Positions 1 through 8,600 of a stretch of DNA of 64,000 bases are shown piece after piece (position 1 is the first letter of the stretch; each line of letters opens with the position of its first letter). A model generated the notes under the pieces. That model saw nothing but the letters and a program-made list of their open reading frames with translations. It had not been told where the DNA came from and ran no database searches. This DNA comes from Paenibacillus arenilitoris (GTDB lineage Bacteria; Bacillota; Bacilli; Paenibacillales; Paenibacillaceae): NCBI RefSeq assembly GCF_014705655.1, contig NZ_JACXIY010000032.1:21069-85068 (forward strand), in the 5' to 3' direction. The translations under genes and the position numbers were made by a program.

Positions 1-2
1 CA

Positions 3-1067
3 ACCTCCAACGTTAGTGGAGGACCATACGAAACAGCCATCTGGTTTATTCCACAGATAGCAAATGTTTATTATGGAGGATTCCACACTATATTCCGATA
101 TGCAGAGTATTTACATCGTACACGAGGCATACGAAGCAATTTTGCGGTTACCATGTCTGGTAACGCTGAACAGTATCGCTCCCAGATTGCGCAGGCTTTT
201 CCACTTCTTTCTGATTGTGCTTTGATCGCAGTCCCTGATATCAATAATTTGTCTGCCATACCACCCCATGACATCGGATTTTGTACGTTATGGATAACTG
301 CTTATCCACTTTTGAAATTTAACGGCGTACGGAAAAAAATCTATTTTATGCAAGACTACGAGCCATACTTTTATCCTGCTGGCTCGGTATCCTCTCAAGC
401 GCAAGCAACCTATCGCTTCGGCTTTACTGCTATTTGCAATACAGTATCGCTCAAGAACAGCTATGAAGCACATGGCGGAACAGCCGTTCACTTTACTCCA
501 GCCTTGAATACGAAAGTGTTTCATCCTCACTCACGTCCTAAGCATAAAGACAAATTACGATTGTTTTTTTATGGGCGGCCAAATGCATATAGAAATTGTT
601 TCGAGCTCGGAACGGCGGCAATTCGATTAATAAAGAACGTATTAGGCGATCGCGTGGAAATCATTAGTGCGGGCTCCACCTGGGATCATTCTGCTTATGG
701 GATAGATGGACTTGTTACACATTATGGATTTATGCCTTATGAACAAACAGGTGAATTATATCGTTCTTGTGATGCAGGGCTGGTTCTTATGGCAACACGC
801 CATCCTTCGTACCCACCTTTGGAGCTGGCGGCATGCGGTGCGCTTGTCATTACGAATGTAAACGAATGGAACAATTGGATTTGGAAGGATGGAGTGAATT
901 GCCTTCTTACGGAAATGAGTGCAAGCAGCATTGCTGAAAAAGTGATTCAAGGCTTAACTGATATAAAGCTAAGGCATCGTATTACGACGCAATCTATTCA
1001 TGATATGACAAACAATCATTCAAATTGGGACAGTGAGCTGAAACGGGTGACTGAAGCTGTGTTTTGA
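3..1067 (+). CDS. WsaF-like rhamnosyl/glycosyltransferase (5' end outside window)
   Basis: The reading frame is open to the left edge, so the start codon lies outside the window; the first visible residues (IWFIPQ, then YYGGFHTIFRYAEYL) already belong to the conserved N-terminal domain. Further on, IYFMQDYEPYFYPAGS and the C-terminal nucleotide-sugar half (HYGFMPYEQTGELYRSCDAG, then PPLELAACGALVITN) match the GT-B fold of rhamnosyltransferases of the WsaF type, which build S-layer or cell-surface glycans from dTDP-rhamnose. The dTDP-rhamnose genes 2 kb downstream fit that substrate. The acceptor cannot be told from sequence. Base composition is more AT-rich than the middle of the window, as often seen in surface-polysaccharide loci. 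Confidence 0.8.
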   Translation, partial: TSNVSGGPYETAIWFIPQIANVYYGGFHTIFRYAEYLHRTRGIRSNFAVTMSGNAEQYRSQIAQAFPLLSDCALIAVPDINNLSAIPPHDIGFCTLWITAYPLLKFNGVRKKIYFMQDYEPYFYPAGSVSSQAQATYRFGFTAICNTVSLKNSYEAHGGTAVHFTPALNTKVFHPHSRPKHKDKLRLFFYGRPNAYRNCFELGTAAIRLIKNVLGDRVEIISAGSTWDHSAYGIDGLVTHYGFMPYEQTGELYRSCDAGLVLMATRHPSYPPLELAACGALVITNVNEWNNWIWKDGVNCLLTEMSASSIAEKVIQGLTDIKLRHRITTQSIHDMTNNHSNWDSELKRVTEAVF

Positions 1068-1089
1068 CATTATGCAGGAGATTTTGGGA

Positions 1090-1265
1090 GTGAAAGTGCC
1101 CTGCTTAACCATCTCAAAAATTTTTATTTATGTCCGTATAACATACAACAACGGAAGTGCACAATCAGTTGTCTCATGTGTACAGGCCAGAACATGAATT
1201 AGTCACCTATGAAAGTCCTGAACAATCATTGAATTGGCGGATCTGTCAGGTTTAGATCATAAATA
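1090..1265 (+). pseudogene. Possible decayed start of a family 2 glycosyltransferase
   Basis: Between two glycosyltransferase genes, a GTG at 1090 opens a frame reading VKVPCLTISKIFIYV then RITYNNGS, which resembles the usual beginning of GT2 enzymes (a short beta strand followed by TYNN). It stops after about 35 codons. A second frame then reads YRPEHELVTYESPEQSLNW and stops near 1254. This looks like a remnant broken by frameshifts, but it is short and could be chance. Nothing else was recognised between 1068 and 1338 apart from the ribosome binding site of the next gene. Confidence 0.3.
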
Positions 1266-1338
1266 AAAAGATACAAAATCATTTGATCGAATTGCAAGTG
1301 CAAGGAATTGTTTTAATCTTTTATGCGGGAGGGCATGT

Positions 1339-2436
1339 ATGTCGTTAAGAGCATTACGTAAAGGCCGATTAGACGGAATTAAGGCTGGCTGGCAGCAAGG
1401 CTATTGGTTAGGCAGGGCGGAGTCGATCATTCGTAACACGCAAGAATCACATATTCCATATTTTGGTGTTCGAATGTTGTTCGTGCGCTCCGGCGGTGGA
1501 GAACCGTTCTTATCCATTGAGCGATCGCTATTATCTATTCTTCAATCAACAACGGCCGAGGTCAGAGAAATTGGTGTACATGATGATGTACCTGGGACTG
1601 CTTTGGCTTGGCGTCCCGATGTCGTTCTTGTGTTTAGCGGCTATTATCTACCAATAGAACAAATATATCCAATAAAACAAGCAGGCATAAAAACAGTTAT
1701 TTGGTTAACGGATGATCCTTATACCTTGGATGTTACTTTGAATAAAGCGATCGTTTATGATCATATATTTACACAAGAATCAAACTGTGTTCCCCTCTAC
1801 CAATCTTTCGGCTGTAGGAAAGTGACGTACCTGCCTTTGGCTGCGGACAGAACTATATATCGTCCTCAGTATACAGACTCTTCATATGAGTTCGATATCT
1901 GTTTTCTAGGCGTTGCCTTTGTCAATCGGGTTGCATTGTTCGATGCGCTGGCACCTTATCTATCCAAGAAAAAAGTGTTGATTGCCGGACTTGGGTGGGA
2001 AAAGCTGAAGAACTATAGACTACTAAAAAAAAGCATTCGAGGCAATCAGTGGATGACGCCTAATGAAACTGCGAAATATTATTGCGGATCAAAGATCGTC
2101 ATTAATATGCATCGACCATATGATGAGCCTTTTCACAATGAAAACTCAAAGATGATTACTGCAAAATCGATTAACCCTCGAACATTTGAAATCGCATCAT
2201 GTGGTGCTTTTCAACTTACTGATATTCGTGAGGATCTTTCTCTTAGTTACAAACCTCATCATGAGGTGGAGACATTTCGAGATGTAAAAGAATTTATGGA
2301 AAAGGCAGACTATTATTTGACCCATGAAGAGGATCGCCGCCGAATCGCACTTGCCGGATTAGCACGTACTCTGCTCGATCATAGCTATTTGAGGAGGGTA
2401 ACTCAATTAATGGGAGCCATTGTTCAGCAATCGTGA
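1339..2436 (+). CDS. CgeB-like glycosyltransferase with N-terminal glycine ladder
   Basis: A 365-residue protein of the CgeB family (spore maturation protein type: an N-terminal DUF3880-like domain followed by a GT-B C-terminal domain). Visible marks are VIWLTDDPYTLD, FDICFLGVAF, KIVINMHRPYDEPFHNENSK and NPRTFEIASCGAFQLTD, the last being the sugar-nucleotide-binding segment. Residues 9-25 carry glycine at every fourth position (G9, G13, G17, G21, G25) ahead of the catalytic part. GGGAGG precedes the ATG at good spacing. In Bacillus, cgeB acts late in sporulation in spore-surface modification; a similar role here is inference from family and from the adjacent rhamnose genes. The next gene starts just after its stop. 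Confidence 0.82.
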   Translation: MSLRALRKGRLDGIKAGWQQGYWLGRAESIIRNTQESHIPYFGVRMLFVRSGGGEPFLSIERSLLSILQSTTAEVREIGVHDDVPGTALAWRPDVVLVFSGYYLPIEQIYPIKQAGIKTVIWLTDDPYTLDVTLNKAIVYDHIFTQESNCVPLYQSFGCRKVTYLPLAADRTIYRPQYTDSSYEFDICFLGVAFVNRVALFDALAPYLSKKKVLIAGLGWEKLKNYRLLKKSIRGNQWMTPNETAKYYCGSKIVINMHRPYDEPFHNENSKMITAKSINPRTFEIASCGAFQLTDIREDLSLSYKPHHEVETFRDVKEFMEKADYYLTHEEDRRRIALAGLARTLLDHSYLRRVTQLMGAIVQQS

Positions 2437-2449
2437 GGGAGGCAAATCT

Positions 2450-2758
2450 ATGGCACTGAAGCGAAAACGGTCGATTCCTAAAAGGAAAAACATAAAGAAA
2501 CGAGTAAGCGCAGTTCGTATGACGAAAAAGAAATCTTTTGGGAAATCAGGGAAACCGTTGAAGAGAAAATTAAGGAAATCAATTAAAAAGCCGATAAGAT
2601 CCAGATTGAGAACTCGCAAATTGAGGAACCGAAAGTCGATCATAGTCAGTTGGAGACAGGATTATAATCGTGGATATCACGTAGGATATAGTCAAGGGCA
2701 TGAAGCAGGGTTTTTGCAAGGACTTAGAGACGGAGAATCCTCCATTAACGCAGCTTAG
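2450..2758 (+). CDS. Small lysine/arginine-rich protein with C-terminal GxxxG ladder
   Basis: A 102-residue protein of unknown function. The ATG at 2450 is preferred over one at 2420 because GAGGGAGG lies just upstream of it; the gene begins 13 bases after the CgeB-like stop, so the two are probably cotranscribed. Residues 1-65 are extremely basic (about half Lys or Arg) with almost no acidic residues, suggesting binding to a polyanion such as DNA, teichoic acid or a surface polymer. Residues 75-95 place glycine at exactly every fourth position (G75, 79, 83, 87, 91, 95) with aromatic residues between them. The same pattern starts the neighbouring CgeB-like enzyme, which suggests the two proteins may associate. 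A role in the spore coat or crust is a guess from context. Confidence 0.65.
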   Translation: MALKRKRSIPKRKNIKKRVSAVRMTKKKSFGKSGKPLKRKLRKSIKKPIRSRLRTRKLRNRKSIIVSWRQDYNRGYHVGYSQGHEAGFLQGLRDGESSINAA

Positions 2759-2764
2759 AGCGAG

Positions 2765-3060
2765 TTAGTATTTTGTGGAGGAGTTTTAGAATGTATAGTG
2801 TTTACGACCATATCGTATAACTTTAGCGCATTGCGTAAGGGGGAAGTCATCTGGTATTTGTATCATGCTAAATGGGAATATGGGCCGCGAAACAGTATTC
2901 TGACTACCGTAAGGTTTTATCGCATATCAAAAAAAGAAATTCTTTTTCTATCGGGTAAGCTCTAATCACGGTTTAGGCAACTTACTATCGAACGAGTCGG
3001 AACGAGACCGGTGGTTAATTGAGCAAATTCGAATTATTCTTATAGAATCGGGGATGTGAA
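2765..3060 (+). pseudogene. Decayed reading frames related to the CgeB-like N-terminus
   Basis: No intact gene lies between 2759 and 3063. A good ribosome binding site (TGGAGGAG) precedes an ATG at 2791 that stops after 9 codons. In another frame, from about 2819, the translation reads NFSALRKGEVIWYLYHAKW then EYGPRNSIL, which lines up with the first 30 residues of the CgeB-like protein upstream (ALRKG, a Trp, then a Gly-Arg and Ser-Ile pair) but has lost the regular glycines. A third frame reads GLGNLLSNESERDRWLIEQ and continues to a stop at 3058-3060, directly before rfbC. The simplest reading is a frameshifted remnant of a related gene. Confidence is limited by the short lengths. Confidence 0.35.
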
Positions 3061-3063
3061 CAA

Positions 3064-3627
3064 TTGAAACTCGTGAGTGAACATTTGAACGGCGTTCGGT
3101 TGTTTCAACTGGACGTATTCGGAGACCATCGCGGTTTTTTCATTGAAAGCTTCAATGAGCGAAAATGGCGTGAAATGGGGTTTACCGAATCTTTCATCCA
3201 AGACAATCATTCCTACTCTGCCGAAGCCGGTGTGCTGCGCGGTCTTCACTATCAATTGAATCCAAAAGCGCAGACTAAGCTGGTTCGCGTGACCTCCGGC
3301 GCCATTTACGATGTCGTCGTGGATATTCGAACCGGCTCGCCGACATACGGTCAATGGGCCGGATTTATTCTAAGTTCGGCTAATAAACGGGTTCTTTATG
3401 TACCAAAGGGATTTGCCCATGGCTTTTGCACCCTTGTTCCGAAAACGGAGGTTCAGTATAAGGTGGATGAAGGATTCTCTCCCGAGCTGGACCGTGGAAT
3501 CCTTTGGAGTGATACGGAGCTTCAAATCGATTGGCCTACGAATAAACCAATTTTATCCGATAAGGATGGACGGCATCCCGAGCTATCATGTGCGGAAATG
3601 AACTTTCAGTGGGGGGAGGACGCGTGA
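3064..3627 (+). CDS. rfbC: dTDP-4-dehydrorhamnose 3,5-epimerase
   Basis: RmlC family enzyme, 187 residues, the usual length. It epimerises C3 and C5 of dTDP-4-dehydro-6-deoxy-glucose on the way to dTDP-L-rhamnose. Signature segments are DHRGFFIESF, QDNHSYS, LRGLHYQ (with the catalytic-region His) and VPKGFAHGF. The start is TTG, with GGGATGTGA upstream; no better ATG exists ahead of the conserved first strand. Its stop overlaps the GTG start of rfbB, so it opens a tight rfbC-rfbB-rfbD operon. No rfbA (glucose-1-phosphate thymidylyltransferase) is visible in the window. Confidence 0.93.
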   Translation: MKLVSEHLNGVRLFQLDVFGDHRGFFIESFNERKWREMGFTESFIQDNHSYSAEAGVLRGLHYQLNPKAQTKLVRVTSGAIYDVVVDIRTGSPTYGQWAGFILSSANKRVLYVPKGFAHGFCTLVPKTEVQYKVDEGFSPELDRGILWSDTELQIDWPTNKPILSDKDGRHPELSCAEMNFQWGEDA

Positions 3628-4643
3628 AATTACTTATTACAGGAGGAGCAGGGTTTATCGGCAGCAACTTCGCGCATTACATGGTCAAGAAATACCCGGA
3701 TTACCAATTGATTAATCTAGATGCTTTGACTTATGCGGGAAATACGGATAACTTAGCGGAATTAAACGGTTGTCCAAACCATCGTTTCGTACATGGGAGC
3801 ATCTGTGATAAGCAATTGGTTGAAAATCTGGTTCAACAAGGGGTTGATGCCGTCATAAATTTTGCTGCAGAATCTCATGTTGACCGTTCAATTGCTCATC
3901 CCGAGGTATTCGTGCAGACGAATGTTCTCGGAACGCAATTGTTACTGGAAGCTGCCAGAAAGCACAAGGTACGAACTTTCATACAAATATCTACGGATGA
4001 AGTATATGGTTCTCTTGGACCTGCCGGCTTATTTACGGAGCAAACGCCTATCGCCCCCAACAGCCCGTATTCTTCGAGCAAAGCAGCGGGAGATTTGTTG
4101 GCTCGCGCGTATTTCGAAACGTATGGTTTACAGGTGATGATAACGCGTTGTTCGAATAATTACGGACCATACCAATTCCCGGAAAAGCTAATTCCGCATA
4201 TGATTATTTCTGCAATTGCCGATCGGCCGCTTACCGTATACGGCGACGGATTAAATGTGCGGGACTGGCTTCACGTTGAGGATCATTGCAGCGCGATTGA
4301 TTTGGTCCTTCATAAAGGGACGGCAGGAGAAGTCTATAATATAGGGGGAAGCAACGAACGGACTAATATATCGATTGTATCTACCATATTGGAAGAGCTT
4401 CAAAAGCCGGAGACGCTCATTAAGTATGTGGCGGATCGATTAGGACATGACAGACGTTATGGGATCGATGCTTCAAAAATCATAAATGAACTGGGATGGA
4501 AGCCCAAGTACCGATTCGAGACGGGCATTCGGGAAACGATACGTTGGTACTTGCAGAATGATCAATGGTGGAATCCGATCATTTCCGGCCAATTCAAGTT
4601 GAACGAGGTCAATCCGAACGATACAGATCAGGAGCAATCATAA
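3624..4643 (+). CDS. rfbB: dTDP-glucose 4,6-dehydratase
   Basis: RmlB, 339 residues from the GTG at 3624, a short-chain dehydrogenase/reductase-fold enzyme converting dTDP-glucose to dTDP-4-dehydro-6-deoxyglucose. The N-terminal NAD-binding motif is GGAGFIGSNF; the active-site stretch is TDEVYG followed by the YSSSKA box with its Tyr and Lys, and CSNNYGPYQFPEKLIP is also family-typical. GTG 3624 is chosen because GGGGGGAGGA lies immediately upstream and the protein then begins directly with the first beta strand (MKLLITGGAG). It overlaps the rfbC stop by a few bases, and its own TAA overlaps the ATG of rfbD. Confidence 0.94.
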   Translation: MKLLITGGAGFIGSNFAHYMVKKYPDYQLINLDALTYAGNTDNLAELNGCPNHRFVHGSICDKQLVENLVQQGVDAVINFAAESHVDRSIAHPEVFVQTNVLGTQLLLEAARKHKVRTFIQISTDEVYGSLGPAGLFTEQTPIAPNSPYSSSKAAGDLLARAYFETYGLQVMITRCSNNYGPYQFPEKLIPHMIISAIADRPLTVYGDGLNVRDWLHVEDHCSAIDLVLHKGTAGEVYNIGGSNERTNISIVSTILEELQKPETLIKYVADRLGHDRRYGIDASKIINELGWKPKYRFETGIRETIRWYLQNDQWWNPIISGQFKLNEVNPNDTDQEQS

Positions 4644-5506
4644 TGAAGATATTCATTACGGGGGCGCGGGGGCAGTTAGGTCGAGATCTCGTCGATTGGT
4701 TCGATAAGGATCATGAGGTTATTGGTGCCGGTCGTGCGGAACTTGACGTAACGAACTTGAGCGAGGTACAGCAGGTTATCAGAGCTGTGCGACCTGAAGC
4801 CGTTATTCATGCAGCGGCGTACACCTCGGTTGATCGCGCGGAAAGCGAACCCGACGAAGCCTATCGGGTTAACGTCTTCGGGAGCAGAAACATGGCATGG
4901 GCCGCTCGTGAGGTTGGAGCGAAGCTATGTTACATTAGTACGGACTATGTCTTTGATGGCACCTCTTCGAAACCATACCGGGAATACGATCAAACGAATC
5001 CGATAGGGATTTACGGAAAGTCAAAGCGAGCGGGCGAAGAGGTGTCTCAATTGTTGGTACCTCATACTTTTATAGTAAGGACGTCTTGGGTGTATGGCAG
5101 ACATGGAAATAACTTCGTTAAGACGATGCTTAAGTTAGCGAAGGAAAAAGGCTACATGAAGGTCGTAAGCGATCAAGTCGGATCTCCGACGTATACGATC
5201 GATTTGTGCCGATTCGTGGAGAAGTTGTTGGAGACGGAGAAATACGGCATCTATCATGCATCCAACAGCGGTCATTGCTCTTGGTTTGAATTCGCCAAGG
5301 CGATTATGGAGGAAGCAGGAAGTAACGCGGTTGTAGAATCCTGTACGACAGAACAATTCCCGCGTCCGGCGCCGCGTCCAACATTTTCGGTAATGGATCA
5401 CATGGCCATCCGCTTGAACGGATTCGATGACTTGCCGACGTGGCGCGATGCTTTAAAACGATTTCTGCTCGAACTGGAACGAACCTCCCGAACACAGCTT
5501 CGATAA
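4643..5506 (+). CDS. rfbD: dTDP-4-dehydrorhamnose reductase
   Basis: RmlD, 287 residues, which reduces dTDP-4-dehydrorhamnose to dTDP-L-rhamnose with NAD(P)H. Visible are the GARGQLGRDL nucleotide-binding loop, STDYVFDG, the catalytic YGKSKRAGE (Tyr and Lys) and RTSWVYG. The ATG at 4643 shares bases with the rfbB stop (TAATG) and is preceded by AGGAG; an in-frame upstream ATG lies inside rfbB and lacks a ribosome binding site. It closes the rhamnose operon, whose product is the likely donor for the WsaF-like enzyme at the left edge. Confidence 0.94.
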   Translation: MKIFITGARGQLGRDLVDWFDKDHEVIGAGRAELDVTNLSEVQQVIRAVRPEAVIHAAAYTSVDRAESEPDEAYRVNVFGSRNMAWAAREVGAKLCYISTDYVFDGTSSKPYREYDQTNPIGIYGKSKRAGEEVSQLLVPHTFIVRTSWVYGRHGNNFVKTMLKLAKEKGYMKVVSDQVGSPTYTIDLCRFVEKLLETEKYGIYHASNSGHCSWFEFAKAIMEEAGSNAVVESCTTEQFPRPAPRPTFSVMDHMAIRLNGFDDLPTWRDALKRFLLELERTSRTQLR

Positions 5507-5538
5507 AATCCAACAATTGCTTATTGCTATATTGTAAT

Positions 5539-5573
5539 CAGCCTATTCTTCGCGAAGGAGGGCTTATTTTTTT
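5539..5573 (+). terminator. Rho-independent terminator after rfbD
   Basis: An AGCC...GGCT stem enclosing CTTC/GAAG pairs is followed by TTATTTTTTT. It lies 33 bases after the rfbD stop and separates the rhamnose operon from the large glycosyltransferase gene. A possible promoter follows (TTGACC near 5584, with TATAGA-like sequence about 15-17 bases on). Confidence 0.6.
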
Positions 5574-5675
5574 GCAAATTTCATTGACCGTCGTATCATT
5601 ATTTTATAGAGTTAGTTTGTAACTTACTGTAAAAAATGATAGTAGTCCTTATCCTAATCGGAGGCCGGAATAAAT

Positions 5676-8600
5676 ATGAACTTTTATATGCGCGCTGCAG
5701 CAGCGATCATCCTTCTCCTAGCCATTCTGTGTCATGCCGTACCTGTTGAAGCGGCGAGCAATCTGCTCAAGAACGCCGGCTTCGAGCAGGTAACGGACGG
5801 CGCACCTGACGGCTGGAGCCGGGACGCCTACTTGAAGGACGAGCCGGCTACCGCGTATTCGGTCAGCAGCAGCGAAGCGCACACGGGAACCTATTCCGCC
5901 GTGCTTGAGAATAAAGAAGCGAACCATTCGCGCTGGGTGCAGAAGGTTGCCGTCAAGCCGAACACGGTGTACAAGCTGTCCGGCTACGTGAGGACGGAGG
6001 GGATCGCGGCCGGCGCGACCGGCGCGCATTTCTTCATTGACGGGGTCGCCGTTACGTATCCGCAGGCGCAGGAGACGCTGGGGAAGTGGGAGTACGTCTA
6101 CTTCTACGGCAAGACGGGCAGCGAGCAGAAGAGCTTGACGTTCGGCGCGAGCCTCGGCGGCTACGGTAGCGTCAATACGGGCAAGGCGTATTTCGATGAC
6201 GTCAGCATCGAGAAGGTATCGAAGGCCCCGGCCGGAGCAGAGGTGTTCGGCCTGTCCGCGACGGAGCCGGCCGGCGCGGCCGAACCGGCGCCAGAACCGG
6301 TCTCCGTAACGCCGATATTGCTCGTCGCGATTCTATTCGGCGCCTTGTTCGCATTTGTATATAACAGGCTGCTTCGCGGGGGAAGCCTCGCGGAGGCGAC
6401 GCATCGCAGGCAGCGCGCATGGCTCGTCATGGCCTTCGCCGCGGCCTTGGCTTTGCGGGTCGCCATCGCCGTAACGAGCAAAGGCTACGCGAACGACATC
6501 GCCCTGTTCATGGCGTGGGCGGACCACGCCGTGCGGCAGGGGCTGCCTAACTTCTACCATTCCGGCCTGTTCGTCGATTATCCGCCGGGGTACATCTACG
6601 TCTTGTACGTCCTGGGCGCGCTGAAGCAGCTGTTCGCGCTCGATTCGGCGTCAGATGGAGCGCTTCTCTTATTCAAAACGCCGGCCATTCTCGCCGATCT
6701 GGCGGCTTCGGCGCTCCTATACCGCACGGCCCGCAAGAAAGCCGGATTCCCGTTCGCGCTCGGTATTGCGCTGTTGTACTTATTCAATCCGGCCGTTATC
6801 ACGGACTCGGCGGCATGGGGGCAGGTCGATTCGGTGTTCGCGCTGGCCCTGGCGCTTTCGGTCCATGCGATCGCGGATAACCGCATCGACAGGGCGTCCG
6901 TCTGGTACGCGCTGGCGGCGCTGATCAAGCCGCAGGCTTTCATCTTCATGCCCGTGCTGCTGCTCTGGTTCGTTTATCGGCGAGCCTGGAAGCAAATACC
7001 GGTCAGCGCCTTCTACGGCTTCGGCACGTTTATCGTGCTGGCGCTGCCGTTCTTCTGGGGGAACGGGGGTCTGGCCGCTCTCTTCAATCTGTATAAAGGG
7101 ACGTTGTCCTCTTATCCTTACGCGACCTTGAACGCGTTCAATCTGTACGCGCTGAGCGGCTCGAACTGGAAGCCGCTATCGGACACATGGCTGCTTCTAT
7201 CGTTCGAGACATGGGGGAATCTATTCATCCTGGCGGCCGTCGCCTTCGCCGCATGGTTCGGGCTTAAGAAGCGGGAAGGTCTTGACGCCGAGCGGCCGTA
7301 TTTTATCGCCGTCGTCCTGATCGCGGTCGTGTTCATCGGCGTGACCAAAATGCACGAGCGCTATTTGTTCCCGGTGCTGCTGCTCGGCATTCTTGCGTTC
7401 ATCCGTTCATTCGACCGTAGACTGCTGCATGTCTATTTCGGTTACAGCGTGACCAGCTTCGTCAACATCGCCTACGTGCTGGATTACAGCAAATCGAGCA
7501 CGAACGTGCCGTCGGACGGGATCGTCCTGCTCTGCTCGCTTGCCAATGCCGGCTTGTTGCTCTACTTGCTGTATATCGGGTACGACAGGTACGTCGCGGG
7601 CAGGGAGAAGCCGCTCGAGCCGCTGCCAGCCGGGGCGAAGGAAAGAGCGGACGCCGCCATTCTGGCGCCGTACGAAGCGGTGCAGGCGACGAGGCTGAAG
7701 CAGGGACGAAGACGGCTTCAGCGTAAGGATTACGTTTGGATGGGCGCCGTCACCTTGATTTACGCCATCGTCGCCCTCTATCGATTGGGCGACATGGAAG
7801 GGCCCGAGACCGCATGGCAGCCATCGTCCTCTTCGCAGAGCTTCGTCGTCGATCTCGGCGAGACGAAGCAGCTCGATCGAATCAACAGCTTCGGCGGCGT
7901 CGGCACCGGAAAGTATAAGTACGAATTCAGCCTGAACGGCGCCGATTGGGACCATGTGATGGAAGTCGACAGCGGCCATGTCGCGGTATTTACGTGGAAC
8001 AGCCAGCCGGCCGCCCTGCAGGCGCGGTACGTGAAGCTGACGGCCGTTCAGGCCGGATTCTCGATGCATGAGCTCGCAATTTACGAGCAGGGCAACAAAA
8101 CGCCGCTGCCGATCGTCGGAATCAATGACGAGCAGGCGTTGGACGCGAAGCGGGGGAGCGTGCCGCTGCTGTTCGACGAGCAGCGCCTGGCGCAATACGA
8201 AGCGACGTATAGCAACGGCTCCTATTTCGACGAAATCTACCACGCCCGCACCGCTTACGAGCATCTGGAGCATATAACGGCGTACGAGAATACGCATCCG
8301 CCGCTCGGCAAGCTCATGATCGCGGTCGGCATCAAGCTGTTCGGCCTGAATCCGTTCGGCTGGCGGATCGCGGGCACGCTGATCGGCATCGCGATGCTGC
8401 CGCTCATGTATTTGTTCGGACGGAGGCTGTTCGGCGCCAGCCTGTACGGCGGAATCGCGGCGCTGCTGTTCGCCGCCGATTTCATGCATTTTACGCAGAC
8501 GCGGATCGCGACCATCGACGTCTACGGCGTGTTTTTTATTATGCTGATGTTTTATTTCATGCACAAATACGCTAGCCTCAGCTTCCATAAATCGAAGCTC

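Noticed and set aside
2809..2817. CATATCGTA resembling a sigma-K -10 upstream of rfbC
   Set aside because: No matching -35 at 16-17 bp and over 240 bp from the rfbC start; likely chance in AT-rich DNA.
2791..2820. Nine-codon reading frame with a good ribosome binding site, considered as a leader peptide
   Set aside because: No attenuator hairpin or run of regulatory codons follows; better explained as the start of a frameshifted remnant.
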